From contig JAQGEQ010000305.1 in NCBI GenBank assembly GCA_034620365.1, forward strand, positions 124,001-188,000: 64,000 nt of DNA. Reading direction: 5' to 3'. The stretch is from Pegea sp. RAD2-039 (lineage: Eukaryota > Chordata > Thaliacea > Salpida > Salpidae). A model generated the notes under the pieces. The model saw nothing but the letters and a program-made list of their open reading frames with translations, was not told where the DNA came from and searched no databases. The position numbers and the translations under genes are program-made. Shown here piece after piece: positions 1-17,474 of this stretch. Positions within the stretch are counted from its first letter, which is position 1, and every line of letters begins with the position of its first letter.

Positions 1-2
1 AT

Positions 3-4773
<4,771 letters not shown>

Positions 4774-4961
4774 TGTCTTTGTCGAAGATCTGTTTGGTTT
4801 TCATCATGATAAATTCTTTGTATCAATGTTTATACATCTTGGCAGTGAGCTTGTTTGTCATGTATGTAATCAGCAGTTGGTGACATCTTAGTTTATTTTG
4901 TTTATAGCTTTATTCGTAGTTGGTTGGTTGATTTATTGGCAAATTTTGCAAAATTTTTGCC

Positions 4962-4967
4962 AATAAA
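4962..4967 (+). terminator. Putative polyadenylation signal AATAAA of the ISWI gene
   Basis: First AATAAA downstream of the ISWI stop, about 190 nt after it. In AT-rich DNA the hexamer is common, so this is positional evidence only. Confidence 0.35.
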
Positions 4968-6009
4968 TTATTTGAAGTTAAATTTTTAATGGATTTTCTC
5001 ATGAAAATTTTCATTTAATTTTTTGTTTGTTAATAAATGTAAAAGATCAAAGATTTTTGCATATCAGTTGATCTGGTTCTTTGATGTCAACTTTCATCTG
5101 AATACTTAAATTATTTCGAAAATAATCGAAATTTATCCAACAATTTTGTAAAAAATAATTTAATTCCACTAAAAGAACTCCTAATCCCACCAAACTCTAG
5201 AAAGACTTCGGTGAAAATATCGTTGATATCTGATTAATTCGTATTAAGGAAATAAAACTACATCAAACTTTCGACAAATAATAAAAGAATTAAGATTTTG
5301 AGTTAAGTTTAAACTTTAAGGAATCAATATTACTCTGAGAAGAATCAATAAATGAAAAATATTCGACTTTTCAATAATTGTACAAATATCACCTCAATTT
5401 TTTATAATGTTTTTTACGAAACTTCATATTTTATTGATACATTCATGAAAAAACCATTGATTAGTTTTATAATGATGATATTTTGTATGTCTACCTTCAA
5501 TTGTATGTCTATTAAAGAGCTGCTTTGGAAGTTTTCAGCAATTTCTGTATTTTTTAAACATCTATAAAAGCAACCATTAAATTGATTGTATTTTGCTACT
5601 AAAAACATTAACACCAGTGTACATTGATTTTTAGTTCATTTATAATAATAAAACTTCGAAATAATTTGTAATTTGATTCAAATCTTATATCTTTGAGTCT
5701 TGTAGATAATTCCAACAACTAGAGTTAGTATCTGAAGAAATATTTCTGCTTTGCTGACTTTTGTAAGATTTTAGATTATTTTAATTGAAGCTTCCATCTA
5801 TTTTCTACTTTTGAAGTCAGTAATTACTGAATTAGTGCTAGTCAAACTATAATCTTTAAAAACTTGTGAAGTTTTAATTGGAAAAGATTAATTAGTTAAA
5901 ATTCGTGATTAGATAAATTAATGAAATGATTTTAAACTGAAGTTAATGTTGAAACGAAGCTGTTTAAATATTATATAAATAAATAATTTTCAAAATTTCA
6001 AGTTTTATA

Positions 6010-6015
6010 TTTATT
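6010..6015 (-). terminator. Putative polyadenylation signal of the SLATT-like gene
   Basis: TTTATT on the plus strand reads AATAAA on the gene strand, 17 nt beyond the stop codon. Confidence 0.35.
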
Positions 6016-6031
6016 GAAAACAACAGAATTT

Positions 6032-7586
6032 TTACGCAGACATAAAAGTATCAGCCATCGGAATAGAGCTTGCTTCTTTGCTCATTGCTTGTTTCCATAG
6101 AATAGAAACATCTTCAATTTTTCCCCCATGATCAATTAACAGCAAACAGTAGGTAGTCGCGCGTTTTAACCGCGCATAAACTTTCGCACCTCTACGATAC
6201 TTTTCACACTTTTCATACATCTTTAATTTCATCTGCAAGCCAGCAATGATCGCTGTAGATGCAGCTAACACATATTGAATAGTCTGTTTAACAAGTTACA
6301 TCACTAACAGTTTTTGTGGCTTTCAAATACACACCTGAATTTGATTTGGAGGTAAACGGTACATTTCAGCCAGTTGTTGAGATAAAATATGAAAAACTTG
6401 AATCAAAAGTACAGTAAAGTGCATAAAAAAGGAAAGTTTTGAGTACATAGATGCAAAGGCTTCCCACATTGCTGCTTTGACGATAAACCTTTCATGCATG
6501 GCTCGAATCAAGCCTGCTTGATCAATCTGAACTAGATGAAGTTAGATGAAGATAAACAAAGAATTAGGTAACCTGGGAAAAATCAGCGATCTGAATTGAA
6601 TCTTGGAAGCTGTTCAGATCATTAGTGGGTTCACCGTCTGTCAAACATCGCTCGATTCGTGACGTAATCACCTCTGCACTTTTCGCTGTTTCAGGGAAAG
6701 TTAAGTAAAGTGAATAGTTAGTTGATATTACCTTGCGTGACGTTGGTTGAACGATCGTAACTTTTACTGTCTAATCTGCTGTAATCCGAACAAGGTTTTG
6801 GCTGTGATATATGATTATTCATAAATCTCTTCATGAATCCGTGATGTGTCCCAGAAGTTGGCTCCAATTTACACGGTTTAGGAGATCTTGTTCGTCGTTG
6901 AACTACGCGTTGTGTATGACGCGGTGTATCATTGGTTTTGTTTTTTGAACTTTTGATGGGTTTGAATTCTTCATCATCATCTTCGTCATCAGTAAAAAGC
7001 GCTGAATATTCAAAATTTTAAATTATTAAAAAAAGTTGAAGTAATTACTTATAACTATTATTAAATTATAATCTGACGGAATAATTTAAATTCAAAACGT
7101 CTTTAAAATAGCAAGCGATATTCAATTAAACAAAATGTCAACAAATAGAATAAAATAATTCAAAAATTATTTTAGATTTTTGCGATAATAAAATTAGTTT
7201 TTACACATTTATTTCACTCATTAATGTAATTTATATCTCTTCAACTTAGGAACACTTATTATCATTAATCTTGATTTAAGAACAATTTGTCATTGAAATT
7301 TCTGAATAAAAAGTAATAACTTCAGAATAACTTTGTTTAAATTTGCTGATGAAATATTTCTGAATGAGCAAATTAAATTTTGATTATTGAACAATAATTA
7401 AAAACTTTTTATTCGAGTTTTTGCCCAAAAAGATTTTAACTTATGGAAAACTAAGGTTATTCTGATATCTTTATACTTTCATAAATCATCGAATAATGGA
7501 CATATTAGCTTTTGATACTTTTATCAAATTGAGTTTTATAAAGCAGCTACAATACCTGAGCTTTCATTAATACTGAAGCTAGTCAT
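6032..7586 (-). CDS. Two-helix membrane protein with a SLATT-like C-terminal domain
   Basis: Five exons read on the minus strand with matching phases: 7586-7556, 7001-6732, 6685-6573, 6526-6335, 6283-6032, giving 285 residues. The first coding exon is only 31 nt; its phase-1 GT donor joins exactly to exon 2. The N-terminal half looks disordered: an acidic run at about 15-22 (DDEDDDEEF), then Arg/Ser/Pro-rich sequence. From about 139 the protein is helical: a Trp/Tyr-containing amphipathic helix, a membrane helix at about 169-187 and a second at about 203-220. A long helix follows with the pattern GLQMKLKMYEKCEKYRRGAK then VYARLKR. This helix-TM-TM-helix plan, with the Tyr-Arg-Ala-x-x-Tyr-x-x-Leu spacing after TM2, is how I recall SLATT domains, membrane effectors paired with nucleotide-second-messenger systems in bacteria. 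The exon structure is well supported; the domain call is inference by eye and no partner gene is adjacent. Confidence 0.6.
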
Positions 7587-9007
7587 AGTGTTTCTTATTT
7601 TCTTCCAGAAAAGATAATATCTGGTGCATGTGTAACTTATTAGACAAATATATTTTAAATTATTCCTAGAGTTTGTTTACATTACAATTATAGGTTTAAC
7701 CTTATACTTACTTTATATAGATTGTAAGTTATGACATCACTAAGGAAACTAATTTGACTAATTTGTCTTCTCTACAAAGCATGGATTGTATTTCAATCAA
7801 GGATTTAAAAAAAACGTTTTGTTCAATTGTAATTTTATCCCCAATAAAAAAACTTGAGCTGGTCACAAAAATATCTTTGTAAATTGGTAAAAGCACTAAC
7901 ACTAAGTGTTTTTCTTAGATAAATAAAACCTTTATTTTCTATGGAATAGTATTATAACGTACTTAAAATAAAATAATTATATTACATTAAAAAATCTTAC
8001 ACATGTTGTATACTTTTATAAGTTGCTGTTTGATGAATAAATTAATACAATATTTCCCACTACACTTATTGACTTAAATAAATAAATCTTGAATTAAACC
8101 AATATATAAAAAAACCTATTAGATAGTTTAACATATGTTTTCAGAATAAAAAGAAAAAATAGATTAAGTTTAGGCTTTGTTATATGTTTTTGCACAGGAG
8201 TTTAAAATGTATAAATTGTGTAGGCTTATTTTTAGGATTTAATTTAGAATTTTTTCTGAGTAATCTTTTCTCATTATCTTTAGATTTTAATAAAAGGTTT
8301 ATACTTTTCTTAATTATAAACTTTAATTATAAAAAAACTGCTAGTTGTTTGTGCAGCATTTTGTATAGTATCAATATCCCACTCATTTTTTGTTTTTCAA
8401 GAGCAGTGAAGTTTTCATTAACTTGAAACACAGTATAAGCCGAGCCAAATTAGCCAGTTAAGGAAGTATAAGTATTTAGAGACGTAAAATAAGTTATTAA
8501 TATGAAAGTTTAAAGTGTTTTTATCGAGCTTCCCAGAAAAAATTTGTTCAATTTGTTAGTTTAGATAGAAAAGTTTAGTTTATATTTTTTTGGTTTTGTT
8601 TAAACTTTGAAATGTTTTTATTTTGCTGTTTTTATCAAATGATTTTTACATTTCTTTATTGTTTATCTACTGATAGTTTTTATTTTTTATAGATCTTGAT
8701 CTTTACCTTAAAATTAAGTTAAAGTTCACTGAAATATGTTTTTAATTTACGTTATTGTTAATTAATGATCTTCTAATTTGAAACGTTAAAAGCACATATT
8801 ATTCAGCAATAATTGAAGATTAAAATTATTGTTTATTCTATGATTAATAATTAATTATTTTGTGCTTTGATTGTTTAGCATTCAATAAAATGTTAGAGTA
8901 TTTAGTTATAAATTTGAGTTCTAGAAGATATATTGATAGCATTATTCAACAAGAATTATTATACTTTTCCAGACCATTTTTATTTGAAATTAGTTGTATT
9001 AGGCAGA
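7587..9007. other. Divergent promoter spacer, SLATT-like gene and TMEM254-like gene
   Basis: About 1.4 kb of very AT-rich sequence between two divergently transcribed genes; it must hold both promoters and 5' UTRs. The ORF at 8184-8426 is Phe/Leu/Asn-rich and resembles translated AT-rich DNA, not a gene. No repeat seen. Confidence 0.55.
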
Positions 9008-9379
9008 ATGGTTAAAAAAACTAATCGGTCAAACTATTTTGTTATGCTTCCAATCGCTAACTACGTCGGAAGCATACTTCTTCTTGTGATTTTACATATT
9101 CAGTGCTTTTCGCCAGATATAATACCTTATGAAAAGATGCCGATTTTTTCCAAGGCTTACAAGTATTTTGCATACGAAAACCCAACTTTTACCCGAAATG
9201 CTTATTCTGTTTTGATTGGAGTCCACTTTGTAGAGGCTATAATTTGTATTATAGTTGCAATAACAAAAGGAATAACTAGCATGCCAGCGTTGTTCAAATG
9301 GTTTATTCAAACTTTTATAAACGGATGGTTTTCACTAAAGATTATTCTTTTTAAAGTTAGGAAACCAAAGTATTTGTAA
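9008..9379 (+). CDS. TMEM254: TMEM254-like small multi-pass membrane protein
   Basis: Single-exon gene of 123 residues, the same length as I recall for vertebrate TMEM254. I chose ATG 9008 over the upstream in-frame codon at 8933 because it gives this family length and a lysine-rich start before the first membrane helix. Hydrophobic segments lie at about 11-31, 66-84 and 95-113. The family match is clearest at the end: GITSMPALFKWFIQTF and NGWFSLKI parallel the TMEM254 region with GITS, LLWFLQTF and SLTIL; the middle IPYEKMP matches IPYQNLG. A basic tail KVRKPKYL follows. The family's function is not established to my knowledge. No intron is needed, though a 5' UTR intron cannot be excluded. 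Confidence 0.75.
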   Translation: MVKKTNRSNYFVMLPIANYVGSILLLVILHIQCFSPDIIPYEKMPIFSKAYKYFAYENPTFTRNAYSVLIGVHFVEAIICIIVAITKGITSMPALFKWFIQTFINGWFSLKIILFKVRKPKYL

Positions 9380-10020
9380 ATCTTATTTATTAGTGATACA
9401 TTTTTATAGTATGAATAATCGTTATGTTTATCAATTTAAGTTACTTGATCAAAAATGTTATTTTCTTTCTCCTATAATATTTCAAAACTTGAACAAATAC
9501 TAACTGAGCTGTAAAGAACCTGTTTTGTCAAATTGATTTCTTTCTTATTTTTAAGCTGATACAGACTAAATTTTAATTGATGTATACAATAATTTTTTGA
9601 TTACAAAATATTGCTTCTATTTACTTTTTGTACGTTAATCAAGTACTTGTTTTTATTTTAATTTGTAAAAAATTTAACACTTTAAGCTTATTTAAAAACA
9701 GTTTTGTTTTTTTCTGAATGATTTACTTGTTTACAATGAGTTGGCGTTAAACTATAAAAGTATTTAGATATTACACTAAACTAAATCACATTTTCATTCA
9801 TGTTAGTTAGCTTTGCATCTACAATTAGCTACCGCTTGAAGCTACACTTTGATTTATAGACATTTTCAGCATCTAATAGTTTTATAAAGAATTACAAAAT
9901 AGAGCTTAAAATTGTATTTTTTGTTGTACTTTTCACAATAATTTGGCGATTTTTTTGATTTTGATTGTTAATAAAACTGAATATTTATGCAGCAAGTTTT
10001 AACCAACAACAAGAAGACTA
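9380..10020. other. Spacer between convergent genes
   Basis: 3' flanks of the TMEM254-like and TPR genes. AT-rich, no ORF of interest and no repeat recognised. Confidence 0.6.
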
Positions 10021-10662
10021 CTAATCAATTTCTGTTGTTTTGTATAACTTACCAGAATTGTAAGAGTTCTTTAAAATTTTCAGTATTCTTTTTTGTTTTC
10101 GTGAAAAATATGAAGTTGTACCAAAGTATGTGATAAAAACAGAAAACAGCAGTAATAACCAACGTTGCCAAATTTGATCAATAAATTTTAAAGGTGTCAT
10201 ATCAATTGAAGTACAACAAAAAGTTATAAGAACAGATAATATACACAAAAACTTGGTAATCGATTTTCTACGCTCTCTTAATAAGTTTGCATTTAATTTT
10301 GAGTTTTCTAGAGCTCTAAACAAAACTGCATCTTCCTTACACATCTTTAACCCATCAGAATATGACCTGATTGCTTCATCATAAGCTTCAACAGACTCTT
10401 CTGCTTGACCTTTACGATAATAACCTTTTGGCCATGTCGGTAATAGCCGTATAACTGTTTCAGCGTCTTTTTTAGCATTACTTACTTGATTTATTTTAAG
10501 ATATGCTAGTGAACGGTTACAATAAAATACCGGATCAGTTGGGTTTGATTCAATACCCTTTGTATATTCATCAATGGCTTCTAATATCTTTTCTGATTTA
10601 AAATAAGCATTTCCTCTTGATTTTCTAATGGAACTTTGAATATTTTCTGTGTTTTGGTTCAT
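10021..10662 (-). CDS. TPR co-chaperone-like protein with two C-terminal membrane helices
   Basis: Single open frame of 213 residues starting at ATG 10662-10660. Residues about 8-112 form three tetratricopeptide repeats of the Hop/TTC type: a first with GNAYFKSEKILEAIDEYTKG, a second with YCNRSLAYLKI, a third with YYRKGQAEESVEAYDEAI. The SRGN, YCNRSLAY and YYRKGQA positions resemble carboxylate-clamp residues of Hsp90/Hsp70-binding TPRs. Two hydrophobic segments follow at about 135-152 and 167-185, then a basic tail. This predicts a TPR domain tethered to a membrane, probably ER or mitochondrial outer membrane, facing the cytosol. Having no introns, it could be a retrocopy, but the frame is intact and the mixed codon use looks under selection. 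I cannot assign a named orthologue. Confidence 0.75.
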   Translation of the reverse strand: MNQNTENIQSSIRKSRGNAYFKSEKILEAIDEYTKGIESNPTDPVFYCNRSLAYLKINQVSNAKKDAETVIRLLPTWPKGYYRKGQAEESVEAYDEAIRSYSDGLKMCKEDAVLFRALENSKLNANLLRERRKSITKFLCILSVLITFCCTSIDMTPLKFIDQIWQRWLLLLFSVFITYFGTTSYFSRKQKRILKILKNSYNSGKLYKTTEID

Positions 10663-12491
10663 GCTAAACTATTGCTAAAGAGATTAAAAAAACTATGTTA
10701 ATTTTATCTTAAAAAAAACACTTAAAATCTATTCATCATAAATAATTAAATGTAATTTCTATAAAACGCTTGAAGTAATTAGTTTCTAATTTTTAGAAAA
10801 AAGTTGACTAAGTAAGTTTATCATTTTATAATTATACTTAATAATATATGTATAACATTTTAAATATGAATATTGTTAAAATTTAAGTAAATAATAGTTA
10901 CAATGAAATTTCAGTAAATAATTTTCTCAATTCGCTTTAAGAAAATTAACTTCTAAAATTAATTATTTGTAAACTTTAAGTTGAACATAATCTGTTGGTA
11001 TTAAAAAAAGCCTTGAATGTAAGAACCAGTTGAAATTAAAGTAGTATTTTCAGATATCACAAGAAATATTATAAATCTGCTTAGATTTATATTTTGATTA
11101 ATAAAAAATGTAAAGTAGAAACCAAATAAAAGTTTTTAAGATCATTTAAGAAAGCAAATATTTGATATTTCACGGAAAATAGCTGAAAATTTTTTACAAT
11201 AATTCATAAATAAATTTTCAAGTTTGTTTACATTTTATGTTACCCATATTTGTTACTTTTGAAAATTTACAATAAAAATAAACGTCATTAAAAGTTATTG
11301 TAAACATTCAAATAATTTATGTTATAGTTAAGGTGAAAATTACTTTTTAACAAAAAGCAAAATATTTTTAAAGTTAAAAATGAATCTAATTTTTATAATG
11401 AAATTATAGATTAATTTTGATGTACCTAATATTATTTCAATTTTGTTTGATAAATAATTTTTTTGAATAATTCAAATTTGATATCTTACATATATTTAAT
11501 CCGTTATAAAATATATTTTCTATGTAGATGTTATTTTGCGTTTTTCCTAGGTTAACAAATATTTCAGGATCGGCTGATCAAAGTTAATTAGCGATTCAAG
11601 TCAAAGATTTAAGCTAAATCTAATATACTATGTCAATGAAAGTTGATTGAATATTTACATAATTTAAAGTAAGCTTTTTTCTCTCAAAAAGTCATGGGAA
11701 GTACTAATACAAGACGTTATGTAACTTAATAAATTTTTCTTATTTAGGCAGTTGATTATCTTTTTTAGTATCAAAATTTTATATAAAAATTTTGTTTTCA
11801 GAAATGACGACCTTTAACATTAATCTTAAATTATAAAATAATGTTCTATATAGTAATGTTTTATTTTTAAAACTCCAAGGTTTTTTTTGTTATTTAATAT
11901 TATTTAATTATTAGTGAAATAAAACTAAACGTTTTTCGATTGGTTATTGTCATGGACTACTTTTTATTGAGAAGCTATAAACATCAAACTAACACAATTA
12001 GATGTGTGTATTTTTGTACTGTTTTTCTATTCTTAACCTAAATTGTGAAAACTTGATTTGAAAATGTTGAACAGCTGATTGAAATTAAATCTTTGTCTTA
12101 TAGAATGAATATAAACTCCATTTAAATTCTACAGACAGTATTTTTATTATAAAAATAGTTTATTTTGATAGCTAGCAGGTAATTATTTGCTACTATAACA
12201 GGATAAAGAAAGAGAAAATAAATTCAAAAAATGATTCTTATATTTGATTATGATCAAGAATATTATCCAACTTTAATTAACAAACAATATCAAGATTTTT
12301 AATAATAAATTTATTTCCTGAGTTTTAGAAAAAGTTCTTTGAAATTTAAAAATGTATTCACAGTTCTAATTTTAGATAATTACTTAAAAGTTGATCACTA
12401 CATTAGATTGAATGTTTATAATTAATAAGTAATTATTTTTTACATTTTTGTAAAAATATGATTGCAATTATTATCAACTTGAACAAGTTAT
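10663..12491. other. AT-rich intergenic region
   Basis: About 1.8 kb between the TPR gene start and the claudin stop. Dense in poly-A/T tracts, frequent stops in all frames, no splice-consistent coding exons or repeats recognised. Confidence 0.6.
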
Positions 12492-14586
12492 TCAGACATA
12501 TCCGTCAGTTGTTCTTGCAGTGGTATGATTAAAATCATCGTCATAGTTTCTCGTGTTAAAAGATTGTATTCTGGAAGAGTTTCTTGATTTGTAGATTGCT
12601 GTAATACATTTTTAACGTCAAAACTTAAAGAGTGGCTTTAACTAACTTAATTTATATTATTATCTTTTTACTGAAAGAAATGATGCGGTATTTAAACGTA
12701 TTTTTCAAAATCAAATGATTTATAAAATTCAAATAACAGAAAATTGTTTATTGGTTTACTAGTAAATCTTTTAAAATTTAGATTAAAAATTAATTCGTTT
12801 TTTATTTGTTTAATTCGTAATATTGTTAAAATTGATCATACCAAGTATAGTAGATTTAAATCAGTCTAATTTAAATAAACATTTTATTCTTTTTCAATTT
12901 GCAAATTTTATTCAAGAATTTCTTATGTAAGAAACTCAAATAAATTTAAAAAGTTATACTTAGAAAATGCTATACAAAGTATTAATAACTGGGTTGTAAT
13001 TTAATTTACTTTAAGATAATAGTTTATATATTTACAACTAGTTTTTCTTAGTTTTAAGTTCTTATATATTTATGTAATGTTAATTATTAACTAAAGCAGT
13101 TTAAATTGTGTATAAACTACGAAAATTATCAAAAGCAGCGCTTAAAATTTGTATCAAAATCCTAAAAAGTCTCTACATTTTGATTAGTTACTAAGTTTAC
13201 TAATTAATGTGTTAAAACTTCAACAAGCAAATTATTAAGTGGTATAAAATCACAATAAAAAATTGTGTACATTTTATTTATGAAGTAAAAAACTCAAAGC
13301 AAAAAACAATTAAAAAATGAAAGTATTCATAGAATCATTATATCAAGTGTCAATTTCTTGCTTAAACTATAAAATGATTTTCTTTGTACAAATTAGAAAG
13401 CTGTACAAATATCAAACAATAAAAAAGTTCAAAAAACTCCAAACAATTACTCAGTTCATATATCAGACTTACGTGCGTTTGAGAATTGTTGCGGATGCGA
13501 ACGATTCATTTGTAAGTTTGCAGCTACCGGAGGCTTATAGTGATAAGTGCCTCGGTCATCATCATCATTGGCTGCTATATGACAGCAAAATAGCAAGCTT
13601 CCAGTTGCTAGACTAACTCCAGCAGCAATCCATCCAAGATATAGACAAACTCCAAATGTATATTTAATCGGGTTTAGTTCATTTTTGATAGGATCATGAA
13701 ACTCTCGTATCACTTCTGCTGCATACCAAGAGACACATAATCCAGTTAACACTCCTAGAGATAAATAGTTTAAAAGTAGACTCATTCCTTAGTCAACTTT
13801 AGCTTCATTTTTTAGAAGCATATATAGAGAAGCTACTAAAGAGATATAATTGTTGTTGCGTCTACTGGAAGCAGAAAAATATTCAGTGCTTTAAGTCATC
13901 GAGTTTTGTTTTTAGAAATATATTTATCTTTGTGTTATTATTTTATAGAACCAATCGGCTTAGTGGGCTTCATAATAAATATTGTGTTCTACGAGCTTTG
14001 AGCCAAGGTCTATAACCAGGTTTTACAGAATAACGACAAGCTAATTGTTTTATAAAGCAAATTTGTTGGAAAATACTTTTACTTTTTGAAAAGTTAGATT
14101 AAAACTCACCTGCAATTAAGTACAGGCATCCAGATACAAGGACGATGTAGCGTTTTGTCGGACTTTCATCATCTATTGCATGAACACAGCTCATCCCTGG
14201 GATCGACAAGACAAATCCAATCACAGAAAAGATCACAGCAAGTATCATTAACGCTCGAAACCCGTTGATGTATGCTAAAAAAAATTCAATATTTTTGTAG
14301 TCTTGTTGTAAAGATAGAGAAAACATTTATTGTTTGATAAACTTTAAAACTTACCTGGTAAACCAATTAGGGCCATATCATACCAATCACATGTATAGTA
14401 TTGTTGTAATGTTGATGTACATCTTGTCCATAGTCCTTCATTTAATTTGACTTCTTGCAGAAAAGCTTCAGAAGCAACTGCATCACTAACCCTCCAATAT
14501 GGTAATGCAGTACAAGCTATTATCATCAAAAAAGAAATAAAACCTAACAACACAGAAAGTTTCACAATTCCATCATTTACAGCCAT
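12492..14586 (-). CDS. Claudin-family tetraspan junction protein with C-terminal PDZ ligand
   Basis: Four exons on the minus strand, phases matching at each join: 14586-14355, 14274-14110, 13754-13473, 12598-12492; 261 residues. Claudins set paracellular permeability at epithelial junctions. Four membrane helices are visible. The first extracellular loop carries the claudin signature W31, G51-L52-W53, C56 and C65, with eight residues between the cysteines. TM2 follows the loop with FRALMILAV (claudin RALMV), TM3 begins near YIVLVSGCLYLIAG, and VSWYAAEVIREFHDPI matches the second extracellular loop (SW, I..FY.P). TM4 ends in FCC. The last exon lies 874 bp from exon 3, is absent from any long open frame, and ends DGYV: a C-terminal Tyr-Val, the PDZ-binding ending of many vertebrate claudins. 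ATG 14586 is preferred; the frame upstream has no in-frame ATG and contains an AG that may be a 5' UTR acceptor. Confidence 0.87.
12599..13472. other. Large last intron of the claudin gene
   Basis: AT-rich intron, donor GTAAGT at 13472 downward and acceptor ACAG ending at 12599 on the minus strand. No nested gene seen. Confidence 0.7.
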
Positions 14587-17474
14587 TTTTGACCCATTTA
14601 GTTTTTTCTGCAACACAAATTTGTACTTATAATAGATTAGTTATCTAAAAATAAAACCTTTTGACTGAAAACTGTAGAAAATAAAATTTTTCCCTGGTAT
14701 TTTTATCTACCATTGATTTGTTCTCAAGTTAGCTTTCCGTTTTTCTAGTTTCTTTAACTGACCATTACTCGTGATAAAAGCTAAACTGAATTTTATTGAA
14801 ATAAAGGTTCAATGATAAAATATACAGTGAATAATTATTAGAAACCTGAGTTACACTAATAATGCAAACATAATAATTTATAAAATGGTTTTAGAATCGA
14901 CCAAGAACTAGAACCACTCAGTTTTATGAATAACAAATTTGAAAGCCTTTTAACAAATTGCTTTGAAAAAAACTTTCAGTAAAAGTTGAAAATGACAGAC
15001 TGAAAATAAAACTAGTTAATAATTAACTTATAGTGAATGACGCTTAGTAACCGAGTGAAAATTTTTAGATTTGTTTTGTAGGTGTATCTTATCAAACATT
15101 ATCTTACATTGAACTTTGTTTTAGAGGAATAAATCATCAGTTTGTTGCGATGAAAGTTAATGATAAACTAATACAAATTAACTTTAGTCTTATGACCTGC
15201 CAACACGCTCAAACTGAAATTTGATTCAACCTTATTTTATGATGATATAAAATGATTAATTACTTCTAACTACGTCATCATCATTAGCTTTAAGTTATTT
15301 TTAAATGGCCATCAATGTTGGCTTTTTCTGCAAATGGTACAGATGAAATCTTATAACTCTAAGACGCTAAGATATTTTTAAAATATTGGCCAAGTAAATT
15401 AGAAATTCCAAATAAGCTATGAGAAAAATACATCTGAGCTTTTGTTTAGTTTGTTCTTTACTATAATTTGACTATAAATCTTGATCAAGTTGAAATCGAA
15501 GCTTTTTAGTTTTATAAGTTACTTCAAATCTAAGTCTGGTTAAACTTTTGATATATTTTATTGTTTTGGGGATTATTTGTAGAATAATTTTTCCAGCTTA
15601 TATTTGCAAATTGACAAAACAGACAGAAACTTTTATTAAAATGCAAAATTAAGAAAGATCTTAAACAGAGAAAATTCAGTTAAGTTGATTAGAAAGTTAA
15701 ATGAAAGTTTCTTATTAAATTACTACTACAGTTGGAAAAAAAGTTTTTTCAGTTTGTTGCTGTTTTATTAGAAATATTCGAGACCAAACTCATGATGATG
15801 ATTGTTTCAGAGTGATTATAAGTGATTACTAATATCTAGCAATTAAATTTACTTTATTCTTATTATTTACACAAAATATATTTTGTTTTTCTTATCTACC
15901 TATTGAGAAGCTTTTATTTATTCTTTTTGGTTTCCATCACTAACAGATTGCAATAAAAAATCAGATTTTCAAAATAGTTGGATTCCATTATTACTAAAAT
16001 TGTTTTGAAACTTATGATGTTGAAAAAAAACCTTTAAACAAATTACAGATAAAAACTGGGAGTTTTAGAAGAAATAATTTAATAAATGCAAGTGAAATCT
16101 CTAGATGATGTCTGAGAAATACATTTTTGTAAATATCTTTAAATATAATTGAAATATAAGCAATTTAAAGAAAATAATTTTAAGAAACTTTCAGACTTAA
16201 TTGTTAGGGACTTAAGCTGCAATAACTTTCAGATTTATTATTGTGTTAAAAAGTTTTAGTTTGCAATGAACATCTCTATATTAGCATTGCTTGAAAGACA
16301 GACAGATGATTTGGTGGTTATAATAAATATTTGGCTGAAACTGAAATTTTTGGTTTTATAGCTAAAAGTAACTACAATAAAGGTTGAGACTGTTGTTTTT
16401 AACATGATGAAATCTACAAAACTTATCTGTTCCATTTTGTACCATAAAAAACCTAACGTTAGGAATTTCTCACAGATCTTAAATTCTGGCTTAACTACTC
16501 AGAAACTACTAATTGTTCTGTATTTATAAAATATTAAAAAGTATCAAATAAAAATTAGATTATAAACATGTAAAGACACTCGAGCTTAGAGACATGAAGC
16601 TTAGAGCTGAGAATTTCGATGAAGATGTAGAAGGCTTTCCAATCTTCAACAAAACATCTTTAAATCTATCTTTACGCTTTTATTACATCAATAATATATT
16701 TTATATTAAAAATGTTCTGTTTTGGTTTTGATGCTTTATTTTAGCTGATTTTTTAATCGAGCCTCATTAAATATGTTTATAATTTCTTCGTTTTTAAAAT
16801 TCATCTGAATAAAAACTGATAATATCAGATATTTTTATTTAATTTATCATATCTGAATCAACTACACAAGTCTGTATATGACTTAAATTTTTTATCATAA
16901 AATTATGATTTTTTACGCTTTTGGCATATATTCATTTCAACTATTTTGTGAAACTTATTGTATTTGATTCATTCTCCTTTAAATAGATTTCCTAACTTAG
17001 TAGTCCTAAATAAAAAAATGAAGATAATTGTTTTTATCATTAATATAATATATTATGATAACTAGATTACTTATTATTATCTGTCATTTTAACATTTTGG
17101 AAATGGCATCTAGCTTTATCACTTGTTGTAAATGATTTGTTTAAGAGATCATGAATTATAAATTGTTGTAAAAATAGTTACAAAACTGTAAGAAGTTGTA
17201 AAAAGCTTTAAGTGAGTTTTCTTTATGGTTGGTTTCACGATTATTAATATTTTTTGAGGTCTAAATTAATGCTGTGGTAAAAAGTAATATTTATTGGCAT
17301 TCATGGTAGTACAAAAGAAAGTAGTTTAAAGCTTCTGAATGTTGTCAGAAGCTACTTGATAAACGCTATTGACACCTGGTACCAGTATAATGACTTAACA
17401 TTCTCATACTAGATTACCATTTTATATCATATTGATTTGTAATGATACTTTTTGGTGTCTCAGAATCTGCAAGT
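14587..17474. other. AT-rich intergenic region upstream of the claudin gene
   Basis: Nearly 3 kb with no supportable coding exon on either strand; presumably holds the claudin promoter and 5' UTR exon(s). I see no repeats apart from simple A/T tracts. Confidence 0.55.

Larger units (their letters stand above)
4774..6031. other. Intergenic spacer between convergent genes (ISWI and SLATT-like)
   Basis: AT-rich sequence holding the 3' UTRs of two convergent genes. The short open frame at 5352-5567 has no family resemblance and ordinary AT-rich composition. I see no gene here. Confidence 0.6.

Noticed and set aside
8184..8426. 80-codon plus-strand ORF
   Set aside because: Phe/Leu/Ile/Asn-rich composition of translated AT-rich DNA; no motif or splice support.
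16452..16463. Perfect 12-bp palindrome CCTAACGTTAGG, telomere-repeat-like on both strands
   Set aside because: Single occurrence without neighbouring repeats; expected by chance in a window this size.
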